Below, in pieces: positions 26,137 to 35,767 of a stretch of 64,000 nt of DNA. Both the position numbers and the translations under genes were made by a program. The DNA is from an uncultured Granulosicoccus sp. (GTDB lineage: Bacteria > Pseudomonadota > Gammaproteobacteria > Granulosicoccales > Granulosicoccaceae). Location of the stretch: assembly GCA_947499955.1 (NCBI GenBank), contig CANMQI010000012.1, positions 142,192 to 206,191 of the forward strand. Direction: 5' to 3'. Under the pieces are notes generated by a model. That model was given only the letters and a program-made list of their open reading frames with translations. It was not told the DNA's origin and made no database searches. Numbering within the stretch: the first letter of the stretch is position 1; each line of letters starts with the position of its first letter.

Positions 26137-26748
26137 ATGAGCACACCCCGATCACGCTTCCCGGTTCCGCCTGTTGACACCTTGCCGGACGATATCCGGT
26201 CGCGTATAGAGGACGTCGGCGAAAAGTCCGGTTTCGTGCCGAATGTGTTTCGTGTACTGGCCCATCGTCCGGATGAATTCCGTGCCTTCTTTGCCTATCA
26301 CGACGCTCTGATGGAGAAGGAGAGTGGCCTGAGCAAGGGCGAGCGCGAGATGATCGTGGTGGTCACCTCCTCCATGAACAGCTGTCTGTACTGCGTGGTG
26401 GCCCATGGCGCCATCGTGCGCATACGTGAGAAGAACCCGCGTCTGGCCGAGCAACTGGCTACCGACTATACCCGTGCCGATATCAGCGAACGACAGATGG
26501 CGATGCTCGACTTTGCCTGCCTGGTGTCCGATCAGGCCGCAGAGGTGTCCGAAGATGACCTGGAGGAGCTGCGCGAACAGGGTTTCAGTACGGAAGATAT
26601 CTGGGATATCGGTGCCATAGCTGCATTTTTTGCACTATCCAACCGTATGGCCGGACTGACTGACATGATGCCCAATGACGAGTTCTATCAGCTGGGCAGA
26701 AATCAGGCGCCGGATCCCGACAAGCCCAAACCTCGACTGGTGAAGTAA
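26137..26748 (+). CDS. Peroxidase-related protein, AhpD/CMD family
   Basis: A 203-residue carboxymuconolactone-decarboxylase-like protein of the uncharacterised peroxidase-related group. The redox motif is CLYCVVAHGA, a CxxC with the conserved His of AhpD-type proteins, at about residues 85-94. The flanking helices (KGEREMIVVVTSSMNS and ISERQMAMLDFACLVS) fit the CMD fold. It probably reduces peroxides using the Cys pair. It is divergent from lexA and shares the 170-bp intergenic region, so the SOS box might also affect it, though it lies about 130 bp upstream. Confidence 0.88.
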   Translation: MSTPRSRFPVPPVDTLPDDIRSRIEDVGEKSGFVPNVFRVLAHRPDEFRAFFAYHDALMEKESGLSKGEREMIVVVTSSMNSCLYCVVAHGAIVRIREKNPRLAEQLATDYTRADISERQMAMLDFACLVSDQAAEVSEDDLEELREQGFSTEDIWDIGAIAAFFALSNRMAGLTDMMPNDEFYQLGRNQAPDPDKPKPRLVK

Positions 26749-26805
26749 TACCAGCTCCTGTCAGGCCAGGGACGTCAGGACGACAACCCTTCAAGTCGTA
26801 CAGAT

Positions 26806-26830
26806 CTGCCAGCCTCTCGACGGCTGGCAG
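26806..26830 (+). terminator. Hairpin after the peroxidase-related gene
   Basis: CTGCCAGCC (26806-26814) and GGCTGGCAG (26822-26830) form a perfect 9-bp stem with a 7-nt loop about 60 bp past the stop. A short TTTT follows only after ten bases, so termination efficiency is uncertain. Confidence 0.5.
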
Positions 26831-26937
26831 AGAGTCGAAATTTTGACGAGACCATCCAGAACGATAATCCGACTTTTCACTTTCGATAGCCACCAAGCTG
26901 CAACAGACCTGCAACCGGGCTGATTCGGCTTCATTAC

Positions 26938-28323
26938 ATGGATAAACTGCCTATGGCGATCAACGACAAGCTGGACCAATGGGACCGGCAGCATTTCTTT
27001 CACCCCTCGACCCACCTGGCACAACATGCCCGGGGTGAAAGCCCGAACCGCATCATCACGACCGCCTCCGGTGTCTATATAGAGGATCGTGATGGCAATC
27101 GACTGCTGGATGCCTTTGCCGGTCTGTATTGCGTGAACGTCGGTTATGGTCGCACGGAGATCAGTGACGCCATCGCCGAGCAGGCCAGGGAGCTTGCCTA
27201 CTACCATTCCTATGTCGGCCATGGCACCGAGGCGTCCATAACGCTTGCCAAGATGGTGCTCGATAGGGCGCCCGACAATATGTCGAAGGTGTACTTCGGG
27301 CTGGGTGGCTCGGATGCCAACGAGACCAACATCAAGCTGGTCTGGTATTACAACAACGTGCTGGGCAGGCCGCAGAAAAAGAAGATCATCTCGCGCTGGC
27401 GCGGTTATCACGGCTCCGGCCTGATGACGGGCTCGTTGACCGGACTGGAGCTGTTTCACAAGAAGTTCGACCTGCCGCTGGAGCAAGTGCTGCATACCGA
27501 AGCGCCTTATTATCTGCGGCGTGCCGACCCTTCCATGAGCGAAGAGCAGTTCTCGGTAGATTGCGCCGCCAGGTTGGAGAAGATGATCGAGGAGGAAGGT
27601 GCCGATACCATCGCCGCCTTTATCGCCGAACCGATTCTGGGAACTGGCGGCATCGTGCCACCACCCAAGGGCTATTGGGAAGCCATTCAGCCGGTGCTGA
27701 AGAAGCACGACATTCTGCTGATTGCCGATGAAGTGGTCACCGGCTTCGGGCGGTTGGGCACCATGTTCGGCTCGGAGCACTATGGAATGGAAAGCGATAT
27801 CATCACCATTGCCAAGGGGCTGACATCAGCTTACGCGCCATTATCCGGCTCCATCGTGTCCAAGCGTGTCTGGGAAGTGCTGGAGAAGGGGACCGATGAG
27901 CTGGGCCCCATCGGTCACGGCTGGACCTACTCTGCGCACCCCATCGGCGCTGCTGCGGGGGTTGCCAATCTGCAGCTGATCGACAAGCTCGGGCTGGTGG
28001 AAAATGCCGGCAAGACCGGTGCCTATCTGGTCAACGCCCTGCGTGAACGCTTTGCCGATCATCCGCAGGTGGCGGAAGTGCGCGGTGAGGGCATGCTGGC
28101 GGCCATCGAGTTTGCCGCCGTGAAATCACCGTTGACCCTGTACGACCCCGGCAAGAAGATCGGACCGGCGGTGGCCACGGCGCTACTCAAGCACAACATC
28201 ATCGCGCGAGCCATGCCACAGGGCGATATTCTCGGCTTCGCACCGCCACTGAGTATCACCACGCAAGAGGTGGATATCGTGCTTGATGGTGTGAGCAAGG
28301 CTATCAAGGAGGTGCTGGGTTAG
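26938..28323 (+). CDS. Class III PLP-dependent aminotransferase (omega-transaminase-like)
   Basis: 461 residues. A PLP aminotransferase of the class III group that includes putrescine- or beta-alanine-pyruvate transaminases. The PLP-binding Asp is in [12 protein letters not shown] and the Schiff-base lysine is Lys293 in [13 protein letters not shown]. Substrate-cleft segments RYWRGYHGS-like ([12 protein letters not shown]) and [18 protein letters not shown] match the spuC/omega-transaminase subgroup. An amine substrate such as putrescine with pyruvate as acceptor is likely, but not provable from sequence. No decarboxylase or dehydrogenase of a polyamine pathway is adjacent. The ATG at 26953 is an alternative start. 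Confidence 0.88.
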   Translation: MDKLPMAINDKLDQWDRQHFFHPSTHLAQHARGESPNRIITTASGVYIEDRDGNRLLDAFAGLYCVNVGYGRTEISDAIAEQARELAYYHSYVGHGTEASITLAKMVLDRAPDNMSKVYFGLGGSDANETNIKLVWYYNNVLGRPQKKKIISRWRGYHGSGLMTGSLTGLELFHKKFDLPLEQVLHTEAPYYLRRADPSMSEEQFSVDCAARLEKMIEEEGADTIAAFIAEPILGTGGIVPPPKGYWEAIQPVLKKHDILLIADEVVTGFGRLGTMFGSEHYGMESDIITIAKGLTSAYAPLSGSIVSKRVWEVLEKGTDELGPIGHGWTYSAHPIGAAAGVANLQLIDKLGLVENAGKTGAYLVNALRERFADHPQVAEVRGEGMLAAIEFAAVKSPLTLYDPGKKIGPAVATALLKHNIIARAMPQGDILGFAPPLSITTQEVDIVLDGVSKAIKEVLG

Positions 28324-28350
28324 CCGGGTATTGGAGACAGAACCCCGGCT
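28322..28350. terminator. Hairpin between convergent aminotransferase and kinase genes
   Basis: AGCCGGG (28322-28328) and CCCGGCT (28344-28350) form a 7-bp GC-rich stem that begins in the stop codon of the aminotransferase gene. There is no T-run; a weak bidirectional terminator is possible. Confidence 0.4.
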
Positions 28351-28402
28351 GATCGTCGAGGCAGTGCGTCAGGAGGGTGCGCTGCCATTGACCGAAAGAT
28401 GG

Positions 28403-31219
28403 TCAGGGATCAATCGACGTCTTCGCTGAAACGTCATTGATTCTCTGCTGCAGCTCGGCAAGGCTGTAGGGTTTCTGCAATACCCGCAGCTTGCCAATAT
28501 CTATATCACTTGCTTCAGCCATCTGTTCGTTGAAGCCGGACGTCAACAGAATCTTGCATCGTGGCAGGTTGCTCTGAACCCATTGCGCCACATCGAACCC
28601 TGACATGCCACCGTCCATCACGATATCGGTAAGAATCAAGTCAAAGGCTGCATCTTCCTGAAGAATCTGCACGGCCTTGGCACCATCGCTTGCCTGTCGG
28701 GTGTCATAGCCCAATGCATGCAAGCGCTCGACAGTAAGTTCTCGAACCATGTCGTTATCCTCAACGACCAGAATCCGGCTGACCTGCTTGTTCGCGTGCA
28801 GGGTACCGGGTCTGTCTTCAGCGTCGCCAATTCCGCGGTTTTCGCAATAGCTGGGTAGGTAGACGTCGATAACCGCACCTTCATCGATTTCGGAGTTGAT
28901 GTGCACATCACCCCCCGACTGCTGTGCAAATCCGTAGATGGAGGCCAACCCAAGACCAGTGCTCGAGTCCTTGGTTGTAAAAAACGGCTCGAAGACACGT
29001 GACTTGACGTCATCGTCCATGCCGCTGCCGGTGTCCGAGACTGACAGTTTTATGTATTTGCCGGAAGGTATGCCCAACGTCTGTTCAGAACCATTCTCTC
29101 TCACTTCAACGTTGCTGGTTTCGATGGTGATGGTGCCGCCCTTGGGCATGGCATCGCGAGCATTGATAACCAGATTCACCACCGTATTCTCGATTTCACT
29201 CGCGTCTGCCAGAATGCACCACAAGTCCTCCGATAGATTGGACGATAAAGTGATGTGTTCACCGATGGTGGAGCGCAGGAGGTTGATGGCAGCAAGCACG
29301 TGCTTGTTGGCATCGAGCACGGTCGGCTCCAATTGACCCTGTCTGGCGAAGCTGAGTAGTCTGCGGGTCAGACGGGCACCCATCTGTGCGGCGCTGTCAG
29401 CCTTGTCAAGATAGTCACGATGAACCTTGTTCGTCAGATCCATGGCCAGAAACTCCAGGTTCCCGGTGATGATACTCAGCAGATTATTGAAGTCGTGTGC
29501 GACCCCTCCTGCGAGTTGGCCGACTGCTTCTATCTTTCTAGAGCGCTGCGATCTCTCTTCAGTCTCCAGCTTTGTGGTCACGTCACGGTTTATACCGATG
29601 TAGTGAGTCAACTTCCCCGCCAGGTTATGAACCGGTGACAGGGACAGATCGTTCATGAATTGCGAGCCATCCTTGCGTGTACTCTTGAACAGCACCTGCA
29701 CCGACTCACCTCTGGCCTGCGCGGCCTTGATTTCCAGATGCTGCAGGTTCTGGTGGTTGTTCTTCTGCAGAATCGCAGCGCCCTGGCCAATCAATTCGCC
29801 GGGTGTGTATCCGGTCATCGCACACAGTGTCTGGTTAACGTAAACCAGTGGGTTGTGGTCCTGGGTTGCGTCAATGATCGTGACGCCGACGTCAACGGCC
29901 TCGATCGCACGTTCCCGCAGCCGAACGCTTTCCTCCTGACGCTGCTGTTCACTGATGTCCTGAACGATGGCGGTGTAAACCGGTGGGTCCTGCGTTCCCA
30001 TGTATTGAAAATGGGTAGACACCGGGTAGGTCGTGCCGTCCTTTCGTCGATGGACGGTCTCGAACGTCTGGGCCTCAAGCAGGCCTGCACGTAGCGGTGC
30101 AATCAGCTCGTTCATGTTCTCTTGAGTGAGTCCCTCGATGAAGTCCCATGGCATGAGTCTTTGGGATTCATCGATGCCATAACCCAGATTCTCGCGCGCG
30201 GCGCGATTGGCATTCAGAAGTTGAAAACTGTCAGCATCGCAGACGTATATTTCGTTGGAAGAATCCTCGACAATCTGCGCCAGGCGATTCCGGCTAGCCC
30301 GGGCCTGCTCGCGTTCCTCTCTAGTCTTGGAAAGCTTCAGGGATCGATCCTCAGCGAGGAAGCGATCAGAGGCGTTGCACAGAACGCTGACAAAGCTGAC
30401 CGTTTTGCCTTCCGCGTCCTTCAGCGGGGATACCGTCAGGTCGTTCCAGAATTCGGTGCCATCCTTGCGGTAATTCTTGAAGCTGACCGAGCAGGTCCGG
30501 TGCTCGGCAATGGCGTCACGCAATTCCTTCACGCTGTCAGGATCGGTGTCCGGGCCTTGCAGGAATCGACAATTTTTTCCCAGAATCTCCGTTTTCGAAT
30601 AACCGGTCATCAACTCGAATGCGCGGTTGACGTAGGTGATCGGCTGGTCCGGTTGACTGGCATCCGTAATCATCACCCCATCCTGAACGGTTTGTTCAAC
30701 GATATGGTCAATCGCTGTGATTCTGGACTCGAGCCGCTCACGCAGCAGTTCCATGATGGCCTTGGCCAGTTGTGCAAGGCCATCTCGTTGCGAGTCGGAC
30801 AAGCGCCGAGGTTTGTTATCAATGACGCACAGGGTACCCAGTGCAAATCCATCGTGTGTTACCAGCGGGTGGCCGGCGTAGAAGCGAAGATAGGGTTCGC
30901 CAGTAACCAGTGGGTTGGACTTGAATCGCTCATCCAGACTCGCGTCTTCCACCTCCAGAAGTGCGTCAGGTTCCAGAATGGCGTGGCTGCAAAAGGAGAA
31001 ATCCCGGGAAGCCTCCTTGATGGACACGCCGATGCAGGACTTCAGCCATATGCGCGTAGAGTCGACGAGGCTGATCAAGGCGATGGGGGTATCGCACAGG
31101 TTTGCTGCCGCCTGCGAGAGGCTGTCCAGCAGGGCATCGGAAGGCACATCGAGAATGCCGTAGCGCTTGAGAACTGCAACACGCGCTGCATCGTTGCCAG
31201 GGCGTAGAGGCTTGTTCAT
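28403..31219 (-). CDS. GAF-LOV-PAS-PAS hybrid histidine kinase with receiver (probable blue-light sensor)
   Basis: 938 residues from the ATG at 31219; an upstream in-frame start would add 27 polar residues. The order is: GAF (about 10-160), a LOV-type PAS (about 170-285) with GKNCRFLQG and the flavin-adduct cysteine at Cys217, a PAS (about 310-425), a second LOV-like PAS (about 435-550), HisKA with phospho-acceptor His575 (GGVAHDFNN), and HATPase_c with N box (NLVINARDAM), DTGSGM and GLGLASIYGF. A receiver ends the protein with phospho-Asp865 (LTDIVMD). In the second LOV-like PAS the adduct cysteine is replaced by Ala481 (GQGAAILQ). The chain has no membrane helix and so is cytoplasmic. LOV domains bind FMN; the rib operon lies just upstream, though this may be chance. 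Confidence 0.9.
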   Translation of the reverse strand: MNKPLRPGNDAARVAVLKRYGILDVPSDALLDSLSQAAANLCDTPIALISLVDSTRIWLKSCIGVSIKEASRDFSFCSHAILEPDALLEVEDASLDERFKSNPLVTGEPYLRFYAGHPLVTHDGFALGTLCVIDNKPRRLSDSQRDGLAQLAKAIMELLRERLESRITAIDHIVEQTVQDGVMITDASQPDQPITYVNRAFELMTGYSKTEILGKNCRFLQGPDTDPDSVKELRDAIAEHRTCSVSFKNYRKDGTEFWNDLTVSPLKDAEGKTVSFVSVLCNASDRFLAEDRSLKLSKTREEREQARASRNRLAQIVEDSSNEIYVCDADSFQLLNANRAARENLGYGIDESQRLMPWDFIEGLTQENMNELIAPLRAGLLEAQTFETVHRRKDGTTYPVSTHFQYMGTQDPPVYTAIVQDISEQQRQEESVRLRERAIEAVDVGVTIIDATQDHNPLVYVNQTLCAMTGYTPGELIGQGAAILQKNNHQNLQHLEIKAAQARGESVQVLFKSTRKDGSQFMNDLSLSPVHNLAGKLTHYIGINRDVTTKLETEERSQRSRKIEAVGQLAGGVAHDFNNLLSIITGNLEFLAMDLTNKVHRDYLDKADSAAQMGARLTRRLLSFARQGQLEPTVLDANKHVLAAINLLRSTIGEHITLSSNLSEDLWCILADASEIENTVVNLVINARDAMPKGGTITIETSNVEVRENGSEQTLGIPSGKYIKLSVSDTGSGMDDDVKSRVFEPFFTTKDSSTGLGLASIYGFAQQSGGDVHINSEIDEGAVIDVYLPSYCENRGIGDAEDRPGTLHANKQVSRILVVEDNDMVRELTVERLHALGYDTRQASDGAKAVQILQEDAAFDLILTDIVMDGGMSGFDVAQWVQSNLPRCKILLTSGFNEQMAEASDIDIGKLRVLQKPYSLAELQQRINDVSAKTSIDP

Positions 31220-31300
31220 GACATCCCCACGCTGGCGATCAGTGGGGGTGCTGCTGCTGAAGCGGTAGGAGTCAAGAGTCTGGCAATCGCTCTTTGGCAT

Positions 31301-31659
31301 GTATATCAGATGATCAGATTACCACGTCTAATCTTCACGTCCTGCCAGTCTGGCGAGCTTGATGACGACTTTTATTCTGACATTTCAACAATGGTCAGTA
31401 TTTCTGAAATATATAACAGATGCAAACGTTATTTTTAGGCTGGCAGAGAGCCGTACTGACTGATGAATCATGCTCGACTGCCAGAGCTGCCAGAGCTGCC
31501 AGAGCTGCCAGAGCTGCCAGAGCTGCCAGAGCTGCCAGAGCTGCCAGAGCTGCCAGAGCTGCTTGCCTTGCTACAACCGCTTGTAGTACTCGAATTGCTG
31601 GATTCGCTCAGATAGCTCGAACAGCCTGAGTGGGTCAGGCTATACGGGATTCCGTCAAA
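31301..31659. other. Intergenic stretch between ribH and the LOV kinase
   Basis: About 440 bases separate the kinase start (31219) from the ribH stop (31660). The section given holds the 9-bp array described separately and AT-rich sequence near 31370-31430 that may contain the kinase promoter. An open frame through the array encodes only an Ala-Ala-Arg repeat and is not a gene. Confidence 0.6.
31478..31558. repeat. 9-bp tandem repeat, nine perfect units
   Basis: Nine identical head-to-tail copies of CTGCCAGAG fill 31478-31558. The lack of any divergence suggests recent expansion or active copy-number change. It lies in the space downstream of ribH and upstream of the kinase gene. Confidence 0.96.
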
Positions 31660-32124
31660 TCAGAGCGCCTTGAGCAGATTGGCCATCTCGATAGCCGCCA
31701 TTGCCGCTTCGGCTCCCTTGTTGCCTGCCTTGCTGCCAGAACGCTCGATCGCCTGTTCCATGGTTTCGGTCGTGATGACACCGAATGTGGTGGGAACGCC
31801 TGTCTGCCATGCCGTATTGCTGATGCCTTTGGTGGCTTCACCGGCAATCAGGTCAAAATGGATAGTGCCACCACGAATGAGCACGCCCAGGCAGACGAGC
31901 GCATCGTACTTGCCGCTCTCAGCCATCTTCTTTGCCGCCAGTGGTACCTCGAAACAGCCGGGGACTACGGCGACAGTGATGTCATCGTCGGCAACATCGT
32001 GGCGCAGCAATGCATCCTTGGCGCCTTCGAGCATACGATGACCCATGAAGTCATTCCAGCGTGTGCAGACGATACCGACTTTCAGGCCGGTGCCAATGAG
32101 TTTTCCTTCTATCAGGTGTGTCAT
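31660..32124 (-). CDS. ribH: 6,7-dimethyl-8-ribityllumazine synthase
   Basis: Condenses 5-amino-6-ribitylaminouracil with 3,4-dihydroxy-2-butanone 4-phosphate to lumazine, the penultimate riboflavin step. 154 residues, the normal length. The substrate-binding segments are clear: [36 protein letters not shown] and [17 protein letters not shown], with the family ending [18 protein letters not shown]. Last gene of the rib operon, 41 bp after ribBA. nusB, often next, is not present. Confidence 0.97.
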   Translation of the reverse strand: MTHLIEGKLIGTGLKVGIVCTRWNDFMGHRMLEGAKDALLRHDVADDDITVAVVPGCFEVPLAAKKMAESGKYDALVCLGVLIRGGTIHFDLIAGEATKGISNTAWQTGVPTTFGVITTETMEQAIERSGSKAGNKGAEAAMAAIEMANLLKAL

Positions 32125-32165
32125 GAGTAATTACTGTTGATTTTAGATGTTTGTGTAGAAGCGGA

Positions 32166-33428
32166 TCAGGAAAACTCGTGGCCCATTTTCTCGGCCTTGG
32201 TCTTCAGATAGGCCTCGTTGTGCGCATGAGCGCCGACCACGAGGGGCACGCGTTCAGAGACACGAATGCCGAGTTTTTCCAGTGCGTTGTGCTTGTCCGG
32301 ATTGTTGCTGAGCAAACGAATACTGTTGACGCCCAGTGACTTGAGCATGGCGGCGGCCACATCATAGGTGCGTGCATCGGCCGGGAAACCCAGCTGATGG
32401 TTGGCATCGACGGTATCCAGCCCCTGATCCTGCAGCTCATAGGCGCGAATCTTGTTGCCCAGGCCAATACCGCGACCTTCCTGGCGCAGATAGAGAATGA
32501 CACCGTGCCCTTGCCGTTCGATGGTTTGCATGGCTGCCTGCAACTGCGCCCCGCAATCACAACGCAATGAGCCAAAACTGTCTCCGGTCAGGCACTCCGA
32601 GTGCACCCGGGTCAGTGGGGGAGCGCTCGTCGGGTCACCCTTGAGCAAGGCGCTGTGTTCCAGTCCCTGGCGATCACGGAACACCACGATTTCAAAATTG
32701 CCATGTGCCGTCGGCAGGGCGCTGCGACCGATCTCGGTAATCAACGGTTCAGCATCGTCGCTTGTCTGGGTAGCAGTCTGATCGACAGCGTCGTCATCCA
32801 GGCCTTCCAGTTCACGTCGATACTGCGCCAGTTGCTCGACAGAAATGATGGGCAGTTCATGCTCTCTGGCAAAGCGACTCAGTTCCTCAAGTCGCATCAT
32901 GGTGCCATCCTCGCGCATCACTTCGCAGATGATGCCAGCCGGCGTCAGACCTGCCAGCATGGATAGATCAACGCTGGCCTCGGTCTGGCCCCGACGTTCC
33001 AGCACACCACCATCGCGTGCACGCAGCGGGAACATATGGCCCGGCATGGCAATGTCAGCCGGAGTAGTATCAGGATGGATCAGAGTGCGGATAGTCTGGG
33101 CACGATCCTCGGCCGAGATACCGGTAGAGACACCATGGACTGCTTCTACCGACAGGGTGAAGCCGGTACCGAAACCACTGCGGTTCTGCGCCTGGGGCAC
33201 CATCATGGGCACCTGCAGACGATCCAGCAGGGCGCCTCGCATGGCCAGGCAGACAAGTCCCCTGGCGTGCGTGACCATGAAGTTGATGGCCTCGGGTGTC
33301 ACGAAGTCTGCCGCAAGTACCAGATCTCCCTCGTTCTCGCGATCTTCGTCATCCACGACGATGACCATGCCACCCTGGCGATAAAGCGCCAGTGCTTCGT
33401 CAACCGACGACAGAATTGAATCAGTCAT
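32166..33428 (-). CDS. ribBA: Bifunctional DHBP synthase / GTP cyclohydrolase II
   Basis: 420 residues. The N-terminal RibB half (about 1-205) makes 3,4-dihydroxy-2-butanone 4-phosphate from ribulose 5-phosphate; the acidic metal-binding motif is [11 protein letters not shown], with HTPAGI-like residues at [11 protein letters not shown]. The C-terminal RibA half (about 225-420) opens GTP; its zinc ligands are C-x10-C-x-C in [14 protein letters not shown], followed by [16 protein letters not shown] linker of about 20 acidic residues joins them. In [11 protein letters not shown] the sequence reads Ala-Gly-Leu, as is common. The gene overlaps ribE by 8 bp, so the two are coupled. Confidence 0.95.
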   Translation of the reverse strand: MTDSILSSVDEALALYRQGGMVIVVDDEDRENEGDLVLAADFVTPEAINFMVTHARGLVCLAMRGALLDRLQVPMMVPQAQNRSGFGTGFTLSVEAVHGVSTGISAEDRAQTIRTLIHPDTTPADIAMPGHMFPLRARDGGVLERRGQTEASVDLSMLAGLTPAGIICEVMREDGTMMRLEELSRFAREHELPIISVEQLAQYRRELEGLDDDAVDQTATQTSDDAEPLITEIGRSALPTAHGNFEIVVFRDRQGLEHSALLKGDPTSAPPLTRVHSECLTGDSFGSLRCDCGAQLQAAMQTIERQGHGVILYLRQEGRGIGLGNKIRAYELQDQGLDTVDANHQLGFPADARTYDVAAAMLKSLGVNSIRLLSNNPDKHNALEKLGIRVSERVPLVVGAHAHNEAYLKTKAEKMGHEFS

Positions 33429-34125
33429 AACCGTTCTCTTTCAGAAATTCCGGAGTGATGGCCGAGGCGGACGTGCCACTGCGTGCGGTGCTGCGTGCGC
33501 CACTGCGTGCGCCACTGCCGCCGTGAGCCACGGCGACCCCTTGCTGTATCAGACGCTCCACATACTTGCCAAGCACGTCAACTTCAATATTCACACCCTC
33601 GCCAACGCTCTTGCCGGGCATGACGATATGGGCCTGGGTATAGGCCACCAGCGTGACGCTGAACCAGTCATCGCCCACATCCACCACGGTCAGGCTGGTG
33701 CCATCGAGTGTGATGTAGCCCTTGGTGACGATGTAGCGCATCAGTTCTGCCGGTGCCGCAATGGTGACCCACAAGGCATCTTCGTCGCGGCGGAACTCGC
33801 GGATGGTGCCGGTGGCGTCAACGTGACCCTGCACGAAGTGTCCGCCCATGCGAGTCGTGGGGGTAACAGAGCGTTCGAGGTTGACCTTCGAGCCGTTTAC
33901 CAGGGATTCAAGGTTGGTGCGCTTGCGAGTTTCCGGTGCCAATCCAGTCACAAAACCCTTGCTATCGAGCTCCGTCACCGTCAAGCAGACACCGTTGACT
34001 GCAATGCTATCTCCGAGTGCCGTACCTTCAAGCACGGTAGCGCAATCAATTGACAGTGCATATCCATCGCCAACGCGGCGGCAATCACGCACTGATCCCA
34101 GTTCTTCTACAATACCGGTAAACAT
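33421..34125 (-). CDS. ribE: Riboflavin synthase, alpha subunit
   Basis: Dismutates two lumazines to riboflavin. Residues 1-200 show the two homologous beta-barrel halves: [35 protein letters not shown], and the second-half [10 protein letters not shown]. Family proteins usually end near residue 200-215. Here a Gly/Ser/Ala/Arg-rich tail of about 30 residues follows ([16 protein letters not shown]), encoded by imperfect 12-bp DNA repeats, before the end LKENGYD. The tail is probably disordered. The start lies 2 bp after the ribD stop and the 3' end overlaps ribBA by 8 bp. Confidence 0.95.
   Translation of the reverse strand: MFTGIVEELGSVRDCRRVGDGYALSIDCATVLEGTALGDSIAVNGVCLTVTELDSKGFVTGLAPETRKRTNLESLVNGSKVNLERSVTPTTRMGGHFVQGHVDATGTIREFRRDEDALWVTIAAPAELMRYIVTKGYITLDGTSLTVVDVGDDWFSVTLVAYTQAHIVMPGKSVGEGVNIEVDVLGKYVERLIQQGVAVAHGGSGARSGARSTARSGTSASAITPEFLKENGYD
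33472..33521. repeat. Imperfect 12-bp repeats in the ribE 3' end
   Basis: GTGCCACTGCGT-like units recur four times (variants GTGCGGTGCTGC and GTGCGCCACTGC) and encode the Ala-Arg-Ser-Gly tail of riboflavin synthase. They keep the reading frame. Confidence 0.7.
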
Positions 34126-34127
34126 GT

Positions 34128-35342
34128 CTAGATCTTGTCCAGGTTGATGGGGTGAGGCGGCGCTGTCTGTGCCGCTTGTTCCGAATGAATGACGCAGCCA
34201 CGCACCAGCAGATCCTTGCCGACCGTCTCGACCTGGATATCACCCAGTGTGGTGGCCTCGGTGAGGGAGTCGCTGCCCAGCCCCGCAAAGGCCGGACGGG
34301 CCTGCTGACCACCAATCAGTGTCGGGGCGATGAAGCACCAGACCTCATCGAGCAATCCGGCATCGCGAAAGGCCCCGTGAATCGATGCGCCACCTTCCAG
34401 CAGCACGCTTTGTATGCCACGTGCACCCAAGGCGTCGAGTACGGCTCGCGGATCGCAGCCTGGTCCATGCTTGCTGGATGGCAGGTCCAGCACTTCGAAG
34501 CCGCGCTCGTGCAATGTCAGACGGTGTTCGGCAGGCATCTGCTGTGTCGTCAGAATCAACGTATTCGAGGTTTGCTCGGGATCGAACAGGCGGGCGCTCA
34601 GTGGCACGCGTCCCGTACTGTCGAGCACCACCGGTCTGGGGTGGCGTACCTCGGTAGCATTCAGCTGAGACTCAGGCAGGCGTACCGTCAGCGAAGGGTC
34701 ATCACAGATGACTGTATCAGCGCCGACCAGAATGGCATCCACCGCCTGGCGTAGCTGGTGCCCTCGCTGGCGGGCTTCCGGTCCGGTAATCCACTGGCTG
34801 TGACCGGTGCGAGTGGCAATGCGACCGTCCAGACTGCTGGCGGACTTGGCGATGACATAAGGCCTGCCGGTGCTCAAGTGTGTCAGGAAGAAGCGGTTCT
34901 GAAACCGGGCCTTGTCGCCCAGAACGCCCAGTGTCAGCTGGATGCCATGCTCTTTCAGACGTTGCGCACCACCGGCAGCTCGTGGGTTCGGATCGGCCAT
35001 GGCGTAGACGACATGGGTAATGCCGGCGTCGATGATGGCTTGTGTACAGGGTGGGGTGAGGCCGTGATGATTGCAGGGCTCGAGCGTGACATACAGTGTC
35101 GCACCGACCGTGAGCGACTGCTCCAGATCGGGTCGCCAGGCAGGGTGCGAGGTGTTGCTGGCGGCTGACTGCAGCGCGTTGACCTCGGCATGATGATGCC
35201 CGTAACGTGCATGCCAGCCTTCGCCCAACACCTTACCGTCACGTACCACAACGCAGCCAACCAGCGGGTTGGGCGTGGTACAGCCCGAGCCTCTGGCGGC
35301 AAGGTCCAGCGCCTGTTGCATGAATTGTTCGTGAGACTGCAC
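34128..35342 (-). CDS. ribD: Bifunctional pyrimidine deaminase/reductase
   Basis: Carries out the deaminase and reductase steps of riboflavin synthesis. The GTG at 35342 (404 residues) is preferred because the resulting N-terminus lines up with E. coli RibD, and an AAGGGG ribosome-binding site lies 12 nt upstream; an ATG at 35321 is the alternative. The open frame extends upstream to the riboswitch edge but that part is not RibD-like. The deaminase domain (about 1-150) has the zinc ligands HAEVNAL and PCNHHGLTPPC. The reductase domain (about 155-370) has KSASSLDGRIATRTG and LLEGGASIHGAF. First gene of ribD-ribE-ribBA-ribH, under the FMN riboswitch. Confidence 0.93.
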   Translation of the reverse strand: MQSHEQFMQQALDLAARGSGCTTPNPLVGCVVVRDGKVLGEGWHARYGHHHAEVNALQSAASNTSHPAWRPDLEQSLTVGATLYVTLEPCNHHGLTPPCTQAIIDAGITHVVYAMADPNPRAAGGAQRLKEHGIQLTLGVLGDKARFQNRFFLTHLSTGRPYVIAKSASSLDGRIATRTGHSQWITGPEARQRGHQLRQAVDAILVGADTVICDDPSLTVRLPESQLNATEVRHPRPVVLDSTGRVPLSARLFDPEQTSNTLILTTQQMPAEHRLTLHERGFEVLDLPSSKHGPGCDPRAVLDALGARGIQSVLLEGGASIHGAFRDAGLLDEVWCFIAPTLIGGQQARPAFAGLGSDSLTEATTLGDIQVETVGKDLLVRGCVIHSEQAAQTAPPHPINLDKI

Positions 35343-35354
35343 TGCTGTTGACAA

Positions 35355-35379
35355 CCCCTTTGAAGTATCTGTGCAGGGG
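35355..35379 (-). promoter_or_regulatory. Possible ribosome-binding-site sequestering hairpin before ribD
   Basis: On the ribD strand CCCCT (35379-35375) can pair with AGGGG (35359-35355), the likely Shine-Dalgarno of the GTG start at 35342. This fits a riboswitch expression platform acting on translation. The stem is only 5 bp, and alternative pairings with the aptamer were not worked out. Confidence 0.4.
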
Positions 35380-35498
35380 CGAAAGCAGGCACTGGCGTGA
35401 TGTGGATGCCAGTCCGATAGACGGCAGCAACCACAAAACGCACGTTGGACCTGCGGGTCTGCAAGATACAGGCGCACGCAGGCAACGACAGCGACCAA

Positions 35499-35658
35499 CT
35501 TCTCTCATCCGGACTCTAACCGTCGGCTCTGGAATCTGACCAGATCCACCGTCTGGCGACCGTACAACTGATGGCCGCCTCGCGGGTCACGGGCTTGACA
35601 GCGTTCGCTGGTGCGAGTCTGTCCTACCGCCGGTGGGGAATTACACCCCGCCCCGAAG
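35499..35658 (-). promoter_or_regulatory. FMN riboswitch (RFN element)
   Basis: On the minus strand the aptamer begins CTTCGGGGCGGGGTG and continues AATTCCCCACCGGCGGTA, then GACTCGCACC, GTGACCCGCGAGG, GATCTGGTCAGATTCCAG, GCCGACGGTTAGAGTC and the closing GGATGAGAGAAG. These are the conserved RFN blocks in order. It lies about 155 nt upstream of the ribD GTG and should lower rib expression when FMN is plentiful. Confidence 0.95.
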
Positions 35659-35767
35659 TTTGGTACAGGAAAGAAATTACGCTATTGCCGCGATGTTTGC
35701 AACGGGGCCTTCGCAATAAATTGCCTGAACAGGTTTGATGACATAGCGGCAGGAGCGCGTAAGAGCT

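Noticed and set aside
31420..31629. Plus-strand frame of 69 codons encoding repeated Ala-Ala-Arg
   Set aside because: The repeat is a translation of the 9-bp array. No homology, no ribosome-binding site.
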